From Methylococcaceae bacterium (GTDB lineage: Bacteria; Pseudomonadota; Gammaproteobacteria; Methylococcales; Methylococcaceae): a stretch of DNA of 7,068 nucleotides. The notes beneath the pieces are model-generated. The model did not search any database and had not been told where the DNA came from. It saw only the letters and a list, made by a program, of their open reading frames with translations. A program made the position numbers and the translations under genes. The stretch lies in NCBI GenBank assembly GCA_012026715.1, contig VEPB01000461.1:1-7068 (forward strand), given 5' to 3'. This document shows positions 5,154 to 7,068 of the stretch, in pieces (the stretch's first letter is position 1; each line of letters opens with the position of its first letter).

Positions 5154-7068
5154 ATGCAGCAACCCTCGCCCCTTCGCCCCATCCGGCAAATTCTGTCCGA
5201 TCAGTGGCAGCGGCTGACCGACGCATTGCGCGGCCTGACGGGGAACACCCGGCAGCCGGACGTCGAAATCAACCCGCCCCCCAACGGATACCGGCGCAAC
5301 CTCCTGTTTTACCTGCTATTGGCCTTTGCGGTGCTGTTCCTGTGGAACAGCATCAGCGAAATCCGCCGGGAAGAAATCGGCTACAGCCAATTCCTGCAAT
5401 ACGTGAAGGACAAGAAAGTGGAGCAGGCGGTGGTCACCGAGCAGATGATCTCCGGCACCCTCAAGCCTGAGGGCGAAGGCAAGCCGGCGCAGGGCTTCGT
5501 CACAGTCCCCCTGTGGAACCAGGAACTGGCCAAGGTGCTCGAGGAAAACGGCATCAAGTATACCGTCCGCTATGGCAGCAACTGGCTCGGCAACTTCATC
5601 TTCAACTGGCTGCTGCCGCTCGCCGTGCTGATGATGCTGTGGGGCTGGATGGCGCGCCGCGTCACCGGTGGCGGCGGATTTCTGAGCCTCGGCAAGAACA
5701 AGGTCAGGATTCACGCCGACTCCCTGCCCAAAGTGACCTTCGACGATGTGGCCGGCGCCGACGACGCCAAGCAGGAACTGAAAGAAACCATCGAGTTCCT
5801 CAAGGACCCCAGCCGCATCCAGCGGCTGGGAGGCCGCATGCCCAAGGGCGTGCTGCTGATGGGCTATCCCGGCACCGGCAAGACCCTGTTGGCGCGAGCG
5901 GTCGCCGGCGAGGCGGGGGTGGCCTTCTTCAACCTGAGCGGCTCAGAATTCATCGAGATGTTCGTGGGCGTCGGCGCTGCCCGGGTGCGCGACCTGTTCG
6001 AGCAGGCCCGCAAGCAGGCTCCCTGCATCGTGTTCATCGACGAGTTGGACGCCATCGGCCGCTCCCGCGGCGGACCGGTGGTCATGGGAGGCCACGACGA
6101 GCGGGAACAGACCCTGAACCAGCTATTAACCGAAATGGACGGATTCGACCCCTCCGCCGGGGTGGTGGTGATGGCCGCCACCAACCGCCCGGAAATCCTC
6201 GACAAGGCGCTGCTGCGCTCGGGCCGCTTCGACCGCCAGATCGTGGTGGACAAGCCCGGCCTGGACGACCGCGTGGCCATCCTCAAGCTCCACACCAAGG
6301 CCATCGTGCTGGCCGACGACGTCGACCTGAAGGTGGTCGCGCAACGCACCCCCGGGTTCGTCGGCGCCGATCTGGCCAACGTCGCCAACGAAGCCGCCAT
6401 CATCGCCGTGCGCGACGACCAGAGCGCGGTGGCGGCGCGCCATTTCGAGGCGGCGATCGACCGGGTGCTGACCGGCCCGGAAAAGAAGAGCCGGGTGCTC
6501 AACGAAGAGGAGAAGCGGCGGGTCGCCTACCACGAATCCGGCCACGCCCTGGTGGCGGTGGCCGTCCCCACCGGGGAACCGGTCCACAAGGTCTCCATCA
6601 TCCCGCGCGGCGCGGCGGCTCTGGGCTATACCCTGCAACTGCCGGTCGAAGAGAAGTTTCTGTCCACCGAGGACGAACTCAGAGACCAACTCGCCATCCT
6701 GCTAGGGGGGCGCACCGCCGAGGAGTTGGTGTTCGGCAAGGTTTCCAGCGGCGCCCAGAACGACCTGGAGCGGGCTTCGGAAATCGCCCGCGCCATGGTG
6801 TGCCAATTGGGCATGAGCAAGACCTTGGGGCCGCAGGCCCTGGGAAAGCGTCAACAGCTGGCCTATCTGGGGGTGGAAGGCGCCGAGGAACGCAATTTCA
6901 GCGAGGAGACCGCCCGCCAGATCGACGCCGAGGTGAAAGGCCTCATCGACGAGGCTCAGCGGAGGGCGGAGGACATCCTCAGCAGCCGCCGGGCCACCCT
7001 CGACGCCCTGGCAGAATTGCTGCGCAGCCGCGAAGTGCTGAGCGGGCAGGAGATCAAGGAGCTGATCG
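5154..7068 (+). CDS. ftsH: ATP-dependent membrane zinc metalloprotease FtsH (variant motifs), 3' end beyond the window
   Basis: FtsH is a hexameric AAA+ protease of the inner membrane that degrades misfolded membrane proteins and regulators. The frame is open for 638 codons to the edge; E. coli FtsH has 644. Order: a 48-residue N-terminal tail, first membrane helix about 49-67, periplasmic domain about 68-143, second helix about 144-166, glycine-rich linker, then the AAA module with Walker A GYPGTGKT (237-244), the pore motif FVGVG, Walker B IVFIDELD (292-299) and the second region of homology with arginine fingers in RSGRFDR (355-361). The peptidase has HESGH (460-464) and the distal Asp ligand D537 in AQNDLERA. 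Typical bacterial FtsH reads GPPGTGKT, HEAGH and RPGRFDR, so three motif residues differ, but all catalytic and metal-binding residues are present. The ATG has GGAG seven bases upstream. It diverges from rpsF and is not flanked on its left by rlmE, the usual partner, which suggests a paralogue rather than the canonical copy. Confidence 0.96.
   Translation, partial: MQQPSPLRPIRQILSDQWQRLTDALRGLTGNTRQPDVEINPPPNGYRRNLLFYLLLAFAVLFLWNSISEIRREEIGYSQFLQYVKDKKVEQAVVTEQMISGTLKPEGEGKPAQGFVTVPLWNQELAKVLEENGIKYTVRYGSNWLGNFIFNWLLPLAVLMMLWGWMARRVTGGGGFLSLGKNKVRIHADSLPKVTFDDVAGADDAKQELKETIEFLKDPSRIQRLGGRMPKGVLLMGYPGTGKTLLARAVAGEAGVAFFNLSGSEFIEMFVGVGAARVRDLFEQARKQAPCIVFIDELDAIGRSRGGPVVMGGHDEREQTLNQLLTEMDGFDPSAGVVVMAATNRPEILDKALLRSGRFDRQIVVDKPGLDDRVAILKLHTKAIVLADDVDLKVVAQRTPGFVGADLANVANEAAIIAVRDDQSAVAARHFEAAIDRVLTGPEKKSRVLNEEEKRRVAYHESGHALVAVAVPTGEPVHKVSIIPRGAAALGYTLQLPVEEKFLSTEDELRDQLAILLGGRTAEELVFGKVSSGAQNDLERASEIARAMVCQLGMSKTLGPQALGKRQQLAYLGVEGAEERNFSEETARQIDAEVKGLIDEAQRRAEDILSSRRATLDALAELLRSREVLSGQEIKELI

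Noticed and set aside
4222..5217. Plus-strand open frame of 331 codons across rpsR, rpsF and the divergent spacer
   Set aside because: It is antisense to two ribosomal protein genes, and runs out of frame into the start of ftsH; it has no ribosome site or family similarity.
5864..6689. Minus-strand open frames opposite ftsH
   Set aside because: They mirror the conserved AAA and peptidase motifs of ftsH and have Ser/Arg- or Gly/His-rich products without meaning.

Overview
The window looks like chromosomal housekeeping DNA from a high-G+C gammaproteobacterium. The ribosomal proteins S6, S18 and L9 read like their E. coli counterparts, the DUF2232-type membrane gene sits between rpsR and rplI as it does in pseudomonad-like lineages, and WaaA implies a Gram-negative outer membrane. 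A Methylococcales- or Chromatiales-like host would fit, but genus cannot be set from sequence alone. No insertion sequence, phage gene, CRISPR array, tRNA or rRNA was seen, and base composition appears even throughout.

From 4887 down to 1, six genes lie head to tail on the minus strand: rpsF (S6), rpsR (S18), a polytopic membrane protein of DUF2232 type, rplI (L9), waaA (Kdo transferase) and manC (GDP-mannose pyrophosphorylase/phosphomannose isomerase, cut by the left edge). The gaps between them are 26 to 49 bp and none holds a clear terminator, so they plausibly form one transcript. A good sigma70-like promoter (4986-5014, 17-bp spacer) and a leader with two stem-loops precede rpsF. The hairpin nearer the gene (4910-4933) resembles the known S6:S18 autoregulatory element. 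The operon therefore joins small- and large-subunit ribosomal proteins to two cell-surface sugar enzymes: WaaA acylates lipid A with Kdo and ManC supplies GDP-mannose.

From 5154 to the right edge, ftsH runs divergently on the plus strand. It encodes a membrane AAA+ zinc metalloprotease, complete except for its last residues. It differs from the textbook E. coli sequence at several motif positions (GYPGTGKT, HESGH, RSGRFDR) and has a longer N-terminal tail, so it may be a second, paralogous FtsH. The 266-bp divergent spacer (4888-5153) carries the rpsF promoter and leader on one side and two small inverted repeats ahead of ftsH on the other.

I found no convincing undescribed multi-gene system. 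The points most worth attention are the S6:S18-type leader, the coupling of waaA-manC to the ribosomal protein operon where many relatives have dnaB, the unexplained DUF2232 gene inside that operon, and the variant FtsH motifs.
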